Notes: generated from the letters alone by a model not told the origin. DNA of 43,187 nucleotides from Bacteroidota bacterium (GCA_021793375.1 JAJYSY010000016.1:1-43187); one strand, 5' to 3'. Shown: positions 32,212 through 40,422, counted from the stretch's first letter. Program-made: numbers and translations.

Positions 32212-32297
32212 TGCTACATCCCTACGTTGGCATTATCCAAATCAGGTTATCGGGTATATTCTCAGCCCTGAGTAAATCAGAACACCCCGCGTGCATT
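32212..32297 (-). promoter_or_regulatory. TPP riboswitch (THI element)
   Basis: Read on the minus strand, the conserved elements appear in order: GCGGGGTG, CTGAGA (pyrimidine-sensor loop), ACCCG, ACCTGATTTGGATAATGCCA and GTAGGGA, with a short closing stem TGCAC/GTAGCA (one bulge). This is the canonical thiamine-pyrophosphate aptamer. It lies 65 bases before the methyltransferase ATG and would lower expression of the four-gene operon when TPP is plentiful. The expression platform is not obvious; no strong terminator stem with a T run was found, so control of translation start is more likely. Confidence 0.95.
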
Positions 32298-32303
32298 GTG
32301 CTA

Positions 32304-32311
32304 CAAAGTTA
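32304..32311 (-). promoter_or_regulatory. -7 promoter element before the TPP riboswitch
   Basis: TAACTTTG on the minus strand fits TAnnTTTG and lies 6 bases before the aptamer start, inside the cassette. Confidence 0.5.
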
Positions 32312-32370
32312 ATTAAAATCTTTCAATTAGTCGAATTGTATTCGTATTTTTTGTTGATTGTTTTTTAGGT

Positions 32371-32569
32371 TGCTGTTAACGGGTTGCAGCTTGCCGCTGG
32401 GGCGGGCAAAGAAACCGAAACTTTGTATTTAAAACCGATCAAGCAAAAGCCATTTTTGAGTTTTAAATTTAATCAAAAAAATTCAACAAATGGCTTTTGC
32501 GTCCAAAGAAAACCGATCGTTGAATTTTAAACGATAACCGCCCTTGCGGCAAACTTGCGTGTTGTGAGC
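32371..32569 (-). repeat. attC-like site 2 (long class)
   Basis: About 199 bp. The left end TGCTGTTAAC closes the riboswitch cassette. The right end GTTGTGAGC opens onto the unknown two-gene cassette and is repeated inverted at 33364-33372. A second inner hairpin has arms AAGCAAAAGCCATTT and AAATGGCTTTTGCG, shared with the other long sites. Confidence 0.75.
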
Positions 32570-32578
32570 TGTGCTTTT

Positions 32579-33076
32579 TTATTTGGTTTGCTCTGTTTTG
32601 GGTTTTATTTCCAAGTCAAACAATTTACCTACTGTGTCCCAAAATCCGTTGGTTGAGAAGTTAATTACTAATACTAACAGAGCAATTATAGCCGAAATTG
32701 TTAATCCAGCTAAAACGTTGTTTTTTAATGTTGTCCAAAAAGAGGGTGTAAGAGGGGTAATTATATCTTTTAAAATATCCGTTTGGTTTTCTATAGTTTG
32801 AGTTTCTATATCTTCTTTCATTTCTTGAAAAGTATTTTCAAAAAATGCCTGCATAAATATTTCTGCTTTTATCCTATAGGAATCTATTGAAGATTGAGAA
32901 GAGGATATTTCGTGAAAAGGTTTTAAAGTTTCTTCAGTAACTTCATCAATTTCTTGTTTCTTTTTCTTGATGTAATTTATCTTATCTTCTTTATATATTG
33001 AATAAGCAATATGACCTATAATATCATTTTTATCTTCTACAAGTTTTTCGTATATATAGTTATACTCTCTCGGCAT
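32579..33076 (-). CDS. Unknown protein with helical N-terminal part and C-terminal membrane helix
   Basis: 165 aa, not recognised. Residues 1 to about 100 are charged and helical (EKLVEDKNDIIGHIAYSIYKEDK, then an acidic coil). A single strong membrane segment follows near the C terminus (VLAGLTISAIIALLVLVINF, about 125-144) with a short polar tail. The layout, a cytosolic helical domain plus one anchor, occurs in small membrane-linked accessory proteins. Its start overlaps the end of the upstream small gene by 17 bases, so the two are translated together as one cassette. Confidence 0.6.
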   Translation of the reverse strand: MPREYNYIYEKLVEDKNDIIGHIAYSIYKEDKINYIKKKKQEIDEVTEETLKPFHEISSSQSSIDSYRIKAEIFMQAFFENTFQEMKEDIETQTIENQTDILKDIITPLTPSFWTTLKNNVLAGLTISAIIALLVLVINFSTNGFWDTVGKLFDLEIKPKTEQTK

Positions 33077-33284
33077 ATGTAGATAGAGCTTTTTCGTAAG
33101 CTTCTTTTATGTCAGAGTTAGAAAATGATTTAATTATAAGTCCGTTTTTAGTTCTATATTTTACTTGGATATTTCCATCGTAAGTTCTTTTTACGCTATC
33201 GGACACACCTTTTCTCATTAAAGAAGAATTAGCTTTTCTAATTAAATCAGAAGATATTTTATATTTAAAAACTTTCTTTTTCAT
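33060..33284 (-). CDS. Small protein of unknown function
   Basis: 74 aa, basic, not recognised. It begins MKKKVFKYKISSDLIRKANSSLMRKG, with a helix-turn look, and ends in NSDIKEAYEKALSTYAERV. It precedes and overlaps the membrane-anchored gene; a two-component unit (for example a regulator or neutralising partner with a membrane effector) is possible but unproven. Confidence 0.6.
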   Translation of the reverse strand: MKKKVFKYKISSDLIRKANSSLMRKGVSDSVKRTYDGNIQVKYRTKNGLIIKSFSNSDIKEAYEKALSTYAERV

Positions 33285-33363
33285 TTCTCAAATTTTGAAT
33301 TTACTAATATATCACAAAGTTTATTCCAAAGCAATTTTATTTACTCTATTTTTTTTGGGCATT

Positions 33364-33502
33364 GCTCACAACGGTTCTGTGGCTTTGCGTTCGGGCGGAA
33401 TTTTATCGTAAATTTTGAGTCGAAGCACTAACTTTCAAATTTACTCAAAACTTTAAAACGAAGTGATTAAACCGCCTGACGCAAAACCACTTGTTAGTGG
33501 CA
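33364..33502 (-). repeat. attC-like site 3 (short class)
   Basis: About 139 bp. Ends are GCTCACAAC (left) and GTTAGTGGCA (right). The inner arms GTGGCTTTGCGTTCGGGCGG and CCGCCTGACGCAAAACCAC pair almost fully, leaving one or two extrahelical bases, as is typical for attC. Confidence 0.8.
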
Positions 33503-33519
33503 GTTTCATCTTTCATTCG

Positions 33520-34236
33520 TTAATAACTTTTTATAATGTCTATTATAATCCCTAATGCAGTTGCTAAAAAGATAAAGGTTATCATTCCTAATATAAAAGC
33601 AATAATGGCTTTTACATAACTCAATATTTTTTTCTTCCCAAAAAAATTTCCTATAGCCCAAAAACAATAAGCCATACCGACCATTCCACCAATGCTCATT
33701 ATGTTTAGATTTGTTAAACCTTGTATAATACCAAAAACCGAAAAAATCAACATTTCCATTCCCATAACGAAACACAGCATTATTAAAATCTCAAAAATAT
33801 TTAATTGGTGTTTTCTGAAAAATAGCTTTATCCAAAAAGCCATAAATAGGCCCATCATTAAATTAGCATATCCGTAATGTCCTTGTATCCATTCAGTAAT
33901 TTTGAATTGTGTACTTGTTTCATCTCCTTCAAATTTGAAATATCCGTCTTCTATATGGAATATATTAATCGTCAATGAATAGATTAAAGAAGTCAGGATT
34001 ATAAAGATTATGGGCTTTACTAATCGGCTTCTGTTTTCAGTAAGGTAATTTCGTATGTTTTGTCCTGGGTTTGTAACAAGTTTTCTTATTGTATATAGTA
34101 ATCCGCGTTCAAAATACAGTACGTTTTCAATTTCCTGAATAATGTACTTTCCGTCAATTCTTTTAAGACGTGCTGGTTGCCCACATTCGGGGCAAAATTT
34201 TGAATCTATTTCGGTATTACAATTTTTACACTTCAT
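33520..34236 (-). CDS. DUF3667 membrane protein
   Basis: 238 aa. The N-terminal zinc ribbon CKNCNTEIDSKFCPECGQPARLKRID (four cysteines) is followed by YIIQEIENVLYFERGLLYTIRKLVTNPGQNIRNYLTENRSRLVKPIIFIILTSLIYSL, the DUF3667 core. About five membrane helices follow. The family is common and uncharacterised in Bacteroidota. It is the only gene of its cassette. No TAnnTTTG element lies in the 50 bases before the ATG, so it may rely on read-through from upstream cassettes. Confidence 0.82.
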   Translation of the reverse strand: MKCKNCNTEIDSKFCPECGQPARLKRIDGKYIIQEIENVLYFERGLLYTIRKLVTNPGQNIRNYLTENRSRLVKPIIFIILTSLIYSLTINIFHIEDGYFKFEGDETSTQFKITEWIQGHYGYANLMMGLFMAFWIKLFFRKHQLNIFEILIMLCFVMGMEMLIFSVFGIIQGLTNLNIMSIGGMVGMAYCFWAIGNFFGKKKILSYVKAIIAFILGMITFIFLATALGIIIDIIKSY

Positions 34237-34286
34237 TTAATTTGTCAATTGGTTTTTAGTGCTTTTGGTTTTTGCCAATTTCTAAT

Positions 34287-34425
34287 TGCCACTAACGGTT
34301 GGCATATTGGCGTTCGGGCGGGATTTTATCCCAAATCTTTAATCGAAGCATTAATCTTCAAATATACGAAAAACGTTCAATCGAAGACGTTTACCCCGCC
34401 TGACGCCAATATGTTTGTTGTGCGT
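34287..34425 (-). repeat. attC-like site 4 (short class)
   Basis: About 139 bp. Ends are TGCCACTAAC (left) and GTTGTGCGT (right). The inner arms CATATTGGCGTTCGGGCGGG and CCCGCCTGACGCCAATATG pair closely. Confidence 0.8.
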
Positions 34426-34440
34426 TCGTTTATTTATTCA

Positions 34441-35037
34441 CTATTTTAATTGTAAATCCTCTTTTGTGTATTTTTTACTACCCCTTGTTTCTCGTTTAAG
34501 CTTCCAATATTTTCTTGCATCATTGGCTGTCATATTTGGATTGTCTTTCAAAAAGTCTCTCATATATGAGTTATATTCAAATTGAATTCCTATTTCTGAT
34601 TTAAAGTTTTTGTCCTTTTTAATTAAATTTATACGATTCCACTCTATAATTGCGTCGTGCAATGTTTTTCCTATGTTTTGTTTCATCCAATTCATAAAAA
34701 GTACATTGAATTTGAAATGCTTCCCAATTTCAGAAGTAAAAAACGCTCTCACGTTTTCAGTGTTTTTATAATTATCAGTTATTTTAGTTTCGAGGTTTAA
34801 TCTTGCACAATTCCAATCAAAATTAGATATTGGTTTGTCGATTTTGTCTTTTACATTTTTTGTTCTTTTACCTGTCTCGAGAAAGTGAATAATCCGGTTG
34901 GCTATTTCAATCTTACCGCCAGAAGATTTTAGGTTATTTTCTTTACAAAATGAAACAAGCTCCTTTTTGAGCCAATAGAAATCTTTAAAATCTCTCGGCG
35001 ATATATTTTTATCTAATTTTGGTCTTTTATCATCCAT
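34441..35037 (-). CDS. SAP/DUF6434-like protein, possibly DNA-binding
   Basis: 198 aa. Residues about 15-55 (DFKDFYWLKKELVSFCKENNLKSSGGKIEIANRIIHFLETG) fit a SAP-type helix-extended-helix, as in DUF6434-type proteins. The rest is basic, with a helical repeat (MNWMKQNIGKTLHDAIIEWN and SYMRDFLKDNPNMTANDARKYWKLKRE) that suggests nucleic-acid binding. No catalytic motif is seen. It is the only gene of its cassette, and its function is unknown. Confidence 0.7.
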   Translation of the reverse strand: MDDKRPKLDKNISPRDFKDFYWLKKELVSFCKENNLKSSGGKIEIANRIIHFLETGKRTKNVKDKIDKPISNFDWNCARLNLETKITDNYKNTENVRAFFTSEIGKHFKFNVLFMNWMKQNIGKTLHDAIIEWNRINLIKKDKNFKSEIGIQFEYNSYMRDFLKDNPNMTANDARKYWKLKRETRGSKKYTKEDLQLK

Positions 35038-35086
35038 TCTTTTACAGATTGTGATTTTTTCTTTGTGCTACCTTCGCTCGACAATG

Positions 35087-35223
35087 ACGCACAACGGTTT
35101 GGCGGCTTGACGCAGGGCAGATTTACCTACAAATGTTAATACGAAAATAATACTTTTTTCTTATCGAAAATGTTCAATCGAAACGATTTACCCGCCTTGC
35201 GTTCAAACCGCTTGTTACAGGCA
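35087..35223 (-). repeat. attC-like site 5 (short class)
   Basis: About 137 bp. Ends are ACGCACAAC (left) and GTTACAGGCA (right). The inner arms GGCTTGACGCAGGGCA and CCGCCTTGCGTTCAAACCG are less perfect than in sites 3 and 4. Confidence 0.75.
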
Positions 35224-35232
35224 TCCCGTCTT

Positions 35233-36402
35233 TTATTGTTTACTTTCAGCGTAATTTATAAATGTATCTAGAGTCAAAATCTTATCTCTAAATTCTCTTG
35301 GAAAGCTTGTTAAATATGGTTTTGGAACGACAAGGCAAACATCATACTTATACATTTCCTTTAGTTGATTAGTCGAAATACCTTGTTGAAGCGTAAATAA
35401 ATGTTTTATTTTAATCCTATCAGCTTCATTTAAAATTTGTCGCCATCTATCCTTACACGTGGTTTTTGAAGCTAACATTATTAGTTTATCCCTATTAAAA
35501 TTACTGCTCTTATATGCTTCCTCGCTGGGGAAAATAAAATCGGGTTTTTTCTTTCCTTCAGTCGTGGCTTGTGGGGCGTATTTTAAAGAAAAGGTATCAA
35601 AAACTTGTGCAAGATGATGTTCTAATGATCGACCTGCTCTTGATTTTCTTCTATTTAAGATTGTATTTGCTATTTCTACAAGATTTTCAACCGACTCAAA
35701 AGGTGTTTTAATTATCTCTGAATAACGGTTATTCTCTAAAGTTTTAAAGAGTTGAAATTCAGCATCCAACCAGCCTAATATTTGTTTGTCAGGATTTCTT
35801 TTAATAATACTTTCTGTAATATTATACGTTCCGTTATAGCAATTTCGTGCGTTGGTTGCAACTTCAATAGTAGGTGGGAAGTCAACGGTCAGTGTATCTA
35901 TAAAATTTCTGAAACAGTTCAAAAGCTCATCTTCTATGGTAGCTTGATGTTGTTTTGGAATAATTCCATTAATTTCAGAGTTTGAGATGTTTAGAGCAGT
36001 GAGAAACTCTTCGATATCATCATCAGTTTGAAGCACAAATGCTTTGTAATATTCTTCTGAAATTTTTGAAAGAATTAATAAGTCTCCGATGTTTTCATCT
36101 TGTAGAAACGGGAAACCACGCCCAAAACGGGTTAAACGATATTCATTTCTTGTGCCTTTACCATAATAAATAAAACGGCTATTAGTTTCAATATCATCTT
36201 GCCATTTTATTGTAATGAATTTATCTTTGTTCTCGCCTTTTGTGCCTTCTTGTTCAAAAAACAATGGCCAAGAAGACTTGTGAATATGAAAACCTGCTTG
36301 ATGTCCACCTGTTGCTCCCGTATCATTAGCCGTGATATATTTAGTTAGTGAAATTTCCGACTCTTGAACGGTTTTTATTGCGGAATTTAATATGCTACTC
36401 AT
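35233..36402 (-). CDS. EcoRII-type restriction endonuclease
   Basis: 389 aa, close to EcoRII in length. The N-terminal effector/DNA-binding domain (about 12-125) has [22 protein letters not shown] and [15 protein letters not shown]. The C-terminal PD-(D/E)XK-like catalytic domain (about 195-380) has [11 protein letters not shown] at 287-297 and the highly characteristic [12 protein letters not shown] from 313. EcoRII-like enzymes cut at CCWGG, and a Dcm-like methyltransferase gene directly precedes it with an 8-base overlap. The sequence target is inferred from family. The module forms one cassette. Confidence 0.9.
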   Translation of the reverse strand: MSSILNSAIKTVQESEISLTKYITANDTGATGGHQAGFHIHKSSWPLFFEQEGTKGENKDKFITIKWQDDIETNSRFIYYGKGTRNEYRLTRFGRGFPFLQDENIGDLLILSKISEEYYKAFVLQTDDDIEEFLTALNISNSEINGIIPKQHQATIEDELLNCFRNFIDTLTVDFPPTIEVATNARNCYNGTYNITESIIKRNPDKQILGWLDAEFQLFKTLENNRYSEIIKTPFESVENLVEIANTILNRRKSRAGRSLEHHLAQVFDTFSLKYAPQATTEGKKKPDFIFPSEEAYKSSNFNRDKLIMLASKTTCKDRWRQILNEADRIKIKHLFTLQQGISTNQLKEMYKYDVCLVVPKPYLTSFPREFRDKILTLDTFINYAESKQ

Positions 36403-37591
36403 TCGCTAAACTTAATAAGTTTACAACTTTGTTTGCTACTGCCTGAATTAATGGTACAGTTACAGAATTTCCGAATTGTTTATAACCCTGAGTATCGGAA
36501 ACAGGAATCTTAAAACTTTTTGGAAAACCTTGTAATCTCGCACATTCACGAGGCGTTAAGCGTCTTGGATTTTTTCCTTTTTGAGGAATTAAGATTTCTG
36601 AACCGTCTTTATAATACCTTGCAGATAGTGTTCTTGAAATTCCGTTTAAATCTGTCATTCCAAATCCAAATCCATTTCCCTTTTTTCGATGTTTTTCTTT
36701 ATAGGCTTGTAGGTAAGTCCACAAATTATCTGATAAAGTGTACTTATCGTCTACTTTTTTGTCAAGAACATCTTTAAAAACAGTTTTTCTTTCAGGCAGT
36801 TCGGGAAAGTGAAAGTTTTCTTTATCGTAGTATATGTCTTCTCTAAAGCCCGTAATTATAATTCTTTCTCGATTTTGCGGAACAAAATGACTGCCATTTA
36901 AGACTTTATAATGCACCGAATAACCCAATTCTTTGAGTGTTGACTTAATAACTTTAAAAGTGTTTCCTTTATCGTGAGAAACAAGATTTTTAACATTCTC
37001 TAACATAAAGGCTTTAGGTTTTTTATGCTCAATAATGCGTGCTACATCGAAAAATAAAGTGCCTTGTGTCTTATCTAAAAACCCGTGTTGTCTTCCGAGT
37101 GATTTCTTTTTAGAAACTCCTGCAATAGAAAATGGTTGACAGGGAAAACCAGCTAAAAGAATATCGTGGTCAGGGATTTCTCTTGCTTCTATTTTTGTAA
37201 TGTCTCCGAATGGTATTTCTCCAAAGTTTGCTTCGTAGGTCTTTTTTGCGAATTTATTCCATTCACTTGAAAAAACGCATTTACCACCAAGGTTTTGATA
37301 GGCAAGTCGAATTCCACCTATACCAGCAAATAAGTCAATAAATTTGAATTTAGGATTTTCAACAGGCGGAAATGGAATGTCGTATTTAAATGGTAAATAT
37401 GTTTGTAAAGGTTCTTCAACCTTGTTTAATACTTCATTTATCAAATAATTTTTTGCGTTGGATTTATAATATTTACAAACACCATTTTTATGGTTTTGCC
37501 AATAATGAGTTAGATAGGCTATTCCGTCATCTTCTAATAGCTTATCAATGTTTAAATTGAGGTCGTTTTTTATTTCGCTGTATGTTATCAT
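36395..37591 (-). CDS. DNA (cytosine-5) methyltransferase, Dcm/M.EcoRII type
   Basis: 398 aa. Motif I DLFAGIGG (86-93), catalytic PCQPFS loop in [24 protein letters not shown] (148 onward), ENV (198-200), QNRER (239-243) and the C-terminal GNSV are all present. The [12 protein letters not shown]...TQGTLFFDV run closely follows E. coli Dcm, which methylates CCWGG. An N-terminal helical extension of about 80 residues is also typical of M.EcoRII. It is first in the cassette, so protection precedes cutting. A TATTTTCG at 37623-37630 (minus strand) may be its promoter. Confidence 0.93.
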   Translation of the reverse strand: MITYSEIKNDLNLNIDKLLEDDGIAYLTHYWQNHKNGVCKYYKSNAKNYLINEVLNKVEEPLQTYLPFKYDIPFPPVENPKFKFIDLFAGIGGIRLAYQNLGGKCVFSSEWNKFAKKTYEANFGEIPFGDITKIEAREIPDHDILLAGFPCQPFSIAGVSKKKSLGRQHGFLDKTQGTLFFDVARIIEHKKPKAFMLENVKNLVSHDKGNTFKVIKSTLKELGYSVHYKVLNGSHFVPQNRERIIITGFREDIYYDKENFHFPELPERKTVFKDVLDKKVDDKYTLSDNLWTYLQAYKEKHRKKGNGFGFGMTDLNGISRTLSARYYKDGSEILIPQKGKNPRRLTPRECARLQGFPKSFKIPVSDTQGYKQFGNSVTVPLIQAVANKVVNLLSLANE

Positions 37592-37683
37592 CCTTGTTTT
37601 CCCATTCTAAATCTCTAATCTACGAAAATAATAAATTTAATGCTCTAAACCGAAATTGCTGGCTTTTATGTTTTATTTTGGGT

Positions 37684-37819
37684 TGCCTGTAACGGTTTGA
37701 AAATTGGCGAGGGTGGCATTTTTTACCGTAATCTTCAATCGAAGCAAAAACTTTGATTTTTCCTGAATGTTTAACTGAAGACGTTTCTGCCACTCTTGCC
37801 AATTTTTTTGTTGTAGCAC
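37684..37819 (-). repeat. attC-like site 6 (short class)
   Basis: About 136 bp. Ends are TGCCTGTAAC (left, closing the restriction-modification cassette) and GTTGTAGCAC (right). The inner arms AAATTGGCGAGGGTGGCA and TGCCACTCTTGCCAATTT pair strongly. Confidence 0.8.
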
Positions 37820-37823
37820 GTTT

Positions 37824-38282
37824 TTAAATTTTACTTAATTTCTTTGAAAAATAGATTAATCCTATCGAAACTGGAATAGCTGTCCATCCAAAAAACAAGA
37901 GACTTATAAAAGTCATTTCCACTGCTCCATAAAGACCACTTATTGGATTTTCAGGTGTTCCTAAAAATGATAAATCAAAAAACTTCCATCTTATATATTG
38001 AACGACAAGTGCTTCGTACCAGCTCGTCCAATGACTTAAAATTCCGACTATAAATGCAATAACAATAAGCCTAAGATCATTAAATTTCTTAGGTTTTTCA
38101 ATAAAATATTTAGACAAAATAAAAGCTGTTATTGCTGCTCCACTACCTGTATATACCCATAATATATCCCATCCTTCGCCAATAGAGTTCCTGAACATAA
38201 AAATTGTTGCGAAAGCAGATACAATGCCAAAGGTCAAAGCATAAAAACCCGAAAATCCCAATTTATGTACAAAATTACTCAT
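37824..38282 (-). CDS. Small polytopic membrane protein of unknown function
   Basis: 152 aa with four likely membrane helices (around residues 12-30, 40-56, 71-90 and 121-145) and tryptophan/tyrosine-rich loops (SHWTSWYEALVVQYIRW). No family recognised. I chose the ATG at 38282, because the longer frame begins at a TTG closer to the cassette edge. It is the only gene in its cassette and no promoter element is evident. Confidence 0.65.
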   Translation of the reverse strand: MSNFVHKLGFSGFYALTFGIVSAFATIFMFRNSIGEGWDILWVYTGSGAAITAFILSKYFIEKPKKFNDLRLIVIAFIVGILSHWTSWYEALVVQYIRWKFFDLSFLGTPENPISGLYGAVEMTFISLLFFGWTAIPVSIGLIYFSKKLSKI

Positions 38283-38363
38283 ATTAATTTTCAGGGTTTT
38301 AAAAGTTGTTGATTTTGACAAGTTGGTTCTGTCTTTGAGTTATTTTATTTTTCATTTCCAAAT

Positions 38364-38565
38364 GTGCTACAACGGTTTGTGGCTTGACGTTGGCGCAAAT
38401 TAATAAGCTGAAAATTTGGCGTTTAAAACCAAGCCAAGCAAAAGCCGATTTTTCATTTTTAAACTTAATCAATAAAATTAAAATATCGGCTTTTGCGTCT
38501 AAATAAAAACAGAATTTCTGTTTTAAAACGATACTTGCGCTTGCGTCAAACAATGTGTTGCGCGG
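38364..38565 (-). repeat. attC-like site 7 (long class)
   Basis: About 202 bp. Ends are GTGCTACAAC (left) and GTTGCGCG (right). Outer arms GGCTTGACGTTGGCGCAA and TTGCGCTTGCGTCAAAC; an inner hairpin with arms AAGCAAAAGCCGATTTT and ATATCGGCTTTTGCG. The interior is very similar to site 11. About 97 bases to its right, before the higA stop, hold nothing I can support. Confidence 0.8.
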
Positions 38566-38662
38566 TCGGCCATTCTGCGTTTTACTTGGAATTTCGGCTA
38601 ATAATCAACTATTAATTTGAAAATGTCATTTTCATTAGTTTTTGGGTAGGTGGTCCTTTTCC

Positions 38663-38971
38663 TTAGTAAACCAAATCACGATTATTTAAATTCACATTGA
38701 AATTTACTTTAGCTTCCAAAGCTTTGAATACCTTTAAAATAGTTCCGAATCTGGCATCGGTAGTGCTATTTTCTATTTTAGATATTTGAGCTTTTTGAAC
38801 ACCGACCAATTTTCCCAATTGTTCTTGGGTTAAATGTCTTTCTTTTCGTGCGTCTTTGATGGCTTGTCCTAATAAATCGAGGCGAAGTTCATACTCAAAA
38901 TCGTCGCGTTCTTTCGTTCCTTTTTTACCGATGTATTTATCAGTAAGTTCTTCTAAACTTTTCGTTTTCAT
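38663..38971 (-). CDS. HigA-like XRE-family antitoxin
   Basis: 102 aa. A helix-turn-helix of XRE type occupies about 32-88: LGQAIKDARKERHLTQEQLGKLVGVQKAQISKIEN. It ends ALEAKVNFNVNL, the usual HigA tail. It follows the toxin gene after 2 bases, giving the inverted toxin-first order of higBA modules. It should bind both the toxin and the cassette's own promoter. Confidence 0.88.
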   Translation of the reverse strand: MKTKSLEELTDKYIGKKGTKERDDFEYELRLDLLGQAIKDARKERHLTQEQLGKLVGVQKAQISKIENSTTDARFGTILKVFKALEAKVNFNVNLNNRDLVY

Positions 38972-38973
38972 CT

Positions 38974-39324
38974 CTATTTGTTTTTGGCTTTCTGTTTAAA
39001 ATATTCTTTTCTTATTATTTCAGCTTTATCGATTTCTTTTTTAGGTGTTTTTCCGGTTTTCTTTACTATTCCGTGTGTGGAAATTACTACGGTATCGGTT
39101 TTACCGGTTTTGTCCCAAAAAGCGAATAATCGATAATATTTTTTGCTGTATAATGTTCTAAATTCCCAAATTTCATCTTGTAGTTTTTTAAAAAGCTGTT
39201 TGTCGTTTCCCATTCGGGCTTTCCAAATATTATAAAGCACCTTTTTACGCGCTTTTTCGTTCAGTCCGTCCAAGAATTCGGTCGCTTCATTTAAAAAATC
39301 TACTTGAAATTTGTAATCATCCAT
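38974..39324 (-). CDS. HigB-like toxin (phage Gp49/RelE-like family)
   Basis: 116 aa. The fold resembles Gp49-like HigB toxins: EFLDGLNEKARKKVLYNIWKARMG, then LFKKLQDEIWEFRTLYSKKYYRLFAFWDKTGKTDTVVISTHGIVKKTGKTPKKEIDKAE. Such toxins are ribosome-dependent mRNA endonucleases. The HigA gene follows 2 bases later. A good promoter (TTTG, 20 bases, TATTTTTG) lies 18 bases upstream inside the cassette. Confidence 0.88.
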   Translation of the reverse strand: MDDYKFQVDFLNEATEFLDGLNEKARKKVLYNIWKARMGNDKQLFKKLQDEIWEFRTLYSKKYYRLFAFWDKTGKTDTVVISTHGIVKKTGKTPKKEIDKAEIIRKEYFKQKAKNK

Positions 39325-39342
39325 TTAAATTAATGTTTGATA

Positions 39343-39350
39343 CAAAAATA
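39343..39350 (-). promoter_or_regulatory. -7 promoter element of the higBA cassette
   Basis: TATTTTTG on the minus strand fits TAnnTTTG, with TTTG at 39371-39374 spaced 20 bases away as a -33 element: the best two-part promoter in the array. Confidence 0.65.
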
Positions 39351-39448
39351 CAAGTTTCTTAATTAGGAAACAAATAAACTATAATTTTTTACAACAGGGC
39401 TTTTAAATTGGATGAATTATTTTGAATTGAAAGATTGTTTTTGGCTGT

Positions 39449-39585
39449 CGCGCAACGTTCAAGCATACCCGCAGTTACGGATTTTAAAGATAGAACTTTT
39501 GAATGAAAACCGGACGGTAGCAATTACGGGTGGATTCGGACGTAGTCGAATCCGCCGTAATTGCGGGTATGCAATGTTGTGGACA
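39449..39585 (-). repeat. attC-like site 8 (structural outlier)
   Basis: About 137 bp. Ends are CGCGCAAC (left) and GTTGTGGACA (right). The outer arm GCATACCCGCAGTTACGG (ending 39480) pairs with CCGTAATTGCGGGTATGC (39555-39572), one mismatch. The right arm also pairs with a nearer copy: GCAATTACGG...GGATTCG and CGAATCCGCCGTAATTGC form a tight hairpin at about 39520-39564. The two folds exclude each other. The arms share little sequence with the other sites. Confidence 0.7.
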
Positions 39586-39587
39586 GT

Positions 39588-40214
39588 TTATTTTTCATTT
39601 GGATATTTCTGTATCCTTAAGTCGGCATTTCTTTTTGATTGGTCATTTAATGACAAATAATGTATTGCTAAAACTAATTGCATATTGAAATCAGCTAAAT
39701 CAAAATATTCTTTTTCTGCTAAAATCTCCCTATAATCAAAATCAAAGTGATTGAAATCTCCTGAGCCTTCTAATCTCTTGGAATAGTCCGCAATTTTAGG
39801 ATTATCTCTACCATATGCCTTTAAATAATTTAGGTACTTTCGATTTGTTGATAAACATAAATCTTCAGCTTTTGTTTGTGTTGGATGATAAAATGATTCA
39901 CAAAACATCCATATCGCATCAAAAGTTGAAGATGAAATATCTCGGTATAATTTCTTCTGTTTTTCGAAATCTATTTTAGATGACAAAGTCATTCCTTTGC
40001 TGATTAGTGAGTCATAATTAATTTGTCTAAAGCATTTCTCAAAATCTGCGGTTCCACAAGTTTCATCTTTAAAGAACTTCACAATTTTGTTCAAGTCTTT
40101 TAATTCTGACGGGGTGAAATCTCCATATAGATTAGCTTTATGATAATTGGCTTTACAAGCAGTCAACATTAGGAAAATAATTATTGAACTGAAGAAGATT
40201 TTTTTAAGTTTCAT
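39588..40214 (-). CDS. Small lipoprotein, paralogue A
   Basis: 208 aa from the ATG at 40214; the longer frame would run into the attC-like site. It has a lipoprotein signal with lipobox LMLTAC (Cys near residue 20), then an uncharacterised helical domain (FTPSELKDLNKIVKFFKDETC, IDFEKQKKLYRDISSSTFDAIWMFC, SGDFNHFDFDYREILAEKEYFDL, QLVLAIHYLSLNDQSKRN). Its near neighbour at 40423 has the same blocks in the same order. The function is unknown. The ATG lies 18 bases from the cassette edge. Confidence 0.75.
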   Translation of the reverse strand: MKLKKIFFSSIIIFLMLTACKANYHKANLYGDFTPSELKDLNKIVKFFKDETCGTADFEKCFRQINYDSLISKGMTLSSKIDFEKQKKLYRDISSSTFDAIWMFCESFYHPTQTKAEDLCLSTNRKYLNYLKAYGRDNPKIADYSKRLEGSGDFNHFDFDYREILAEKEYFDLADFNMQLVLAIHYLSLNDQSKRNADLRIQKYPNEK

Positions 40215-40223
40215 TTTTTTAAT

Positions 40224-40422
40224 TGTACACAACGGTTTGGCGCTTGGCGAGGGTGCGTGAAAATAAGCTGAAAATCTGCGGTTTAGTACAGACCCAAGCA
40301 AAAGCCGATTCTTAATTTTTAATATCTCCTAAAATAATTAAAACTGGCTTTTGCGGCAAATAATAACCAATTTCGCGTTTTAAACATTAGCAGCACTCTT
40401 GCCAAATGCCGTGTTGTGCGTA
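40224..40422 (-). repeat. attC-like site 9 (long class)
   Basis: About 199 bp. Ends are TGTACACAAC (left) and GTTGTGCGTA (right). Outer arms GGCGCTTGGCGAGGGTGCGT and AGCACTCTTGCCAAATGCC; inner arms AAGCAAAAGCCGATT and ACTGGCTTTTGCGG. Its left half is almost identical to the start of site 12. Confidence 0.8.

Noticed and set aside
33506..33775. 89-aa reading frame overlapping the DUF3667 gene
   Set aside because: It is the same strand in another frame, rich in aromatic residues, and fully covered by the well-supported DUF3667 frame.
38620..38640. Small hairpin GAAAAT-gtc-ATTTTC after the higBA cassette as a terminator
   Set aside because: The stem is only 6 A/T-rich pairs with no T run in the coding direction.
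40215..40301. N-terminal extension of lipoprotein A into the attC-like site
   Set aside because: The lipoprotein signal begins at the ATG at 40214; the extension reads through palindrome sequence.
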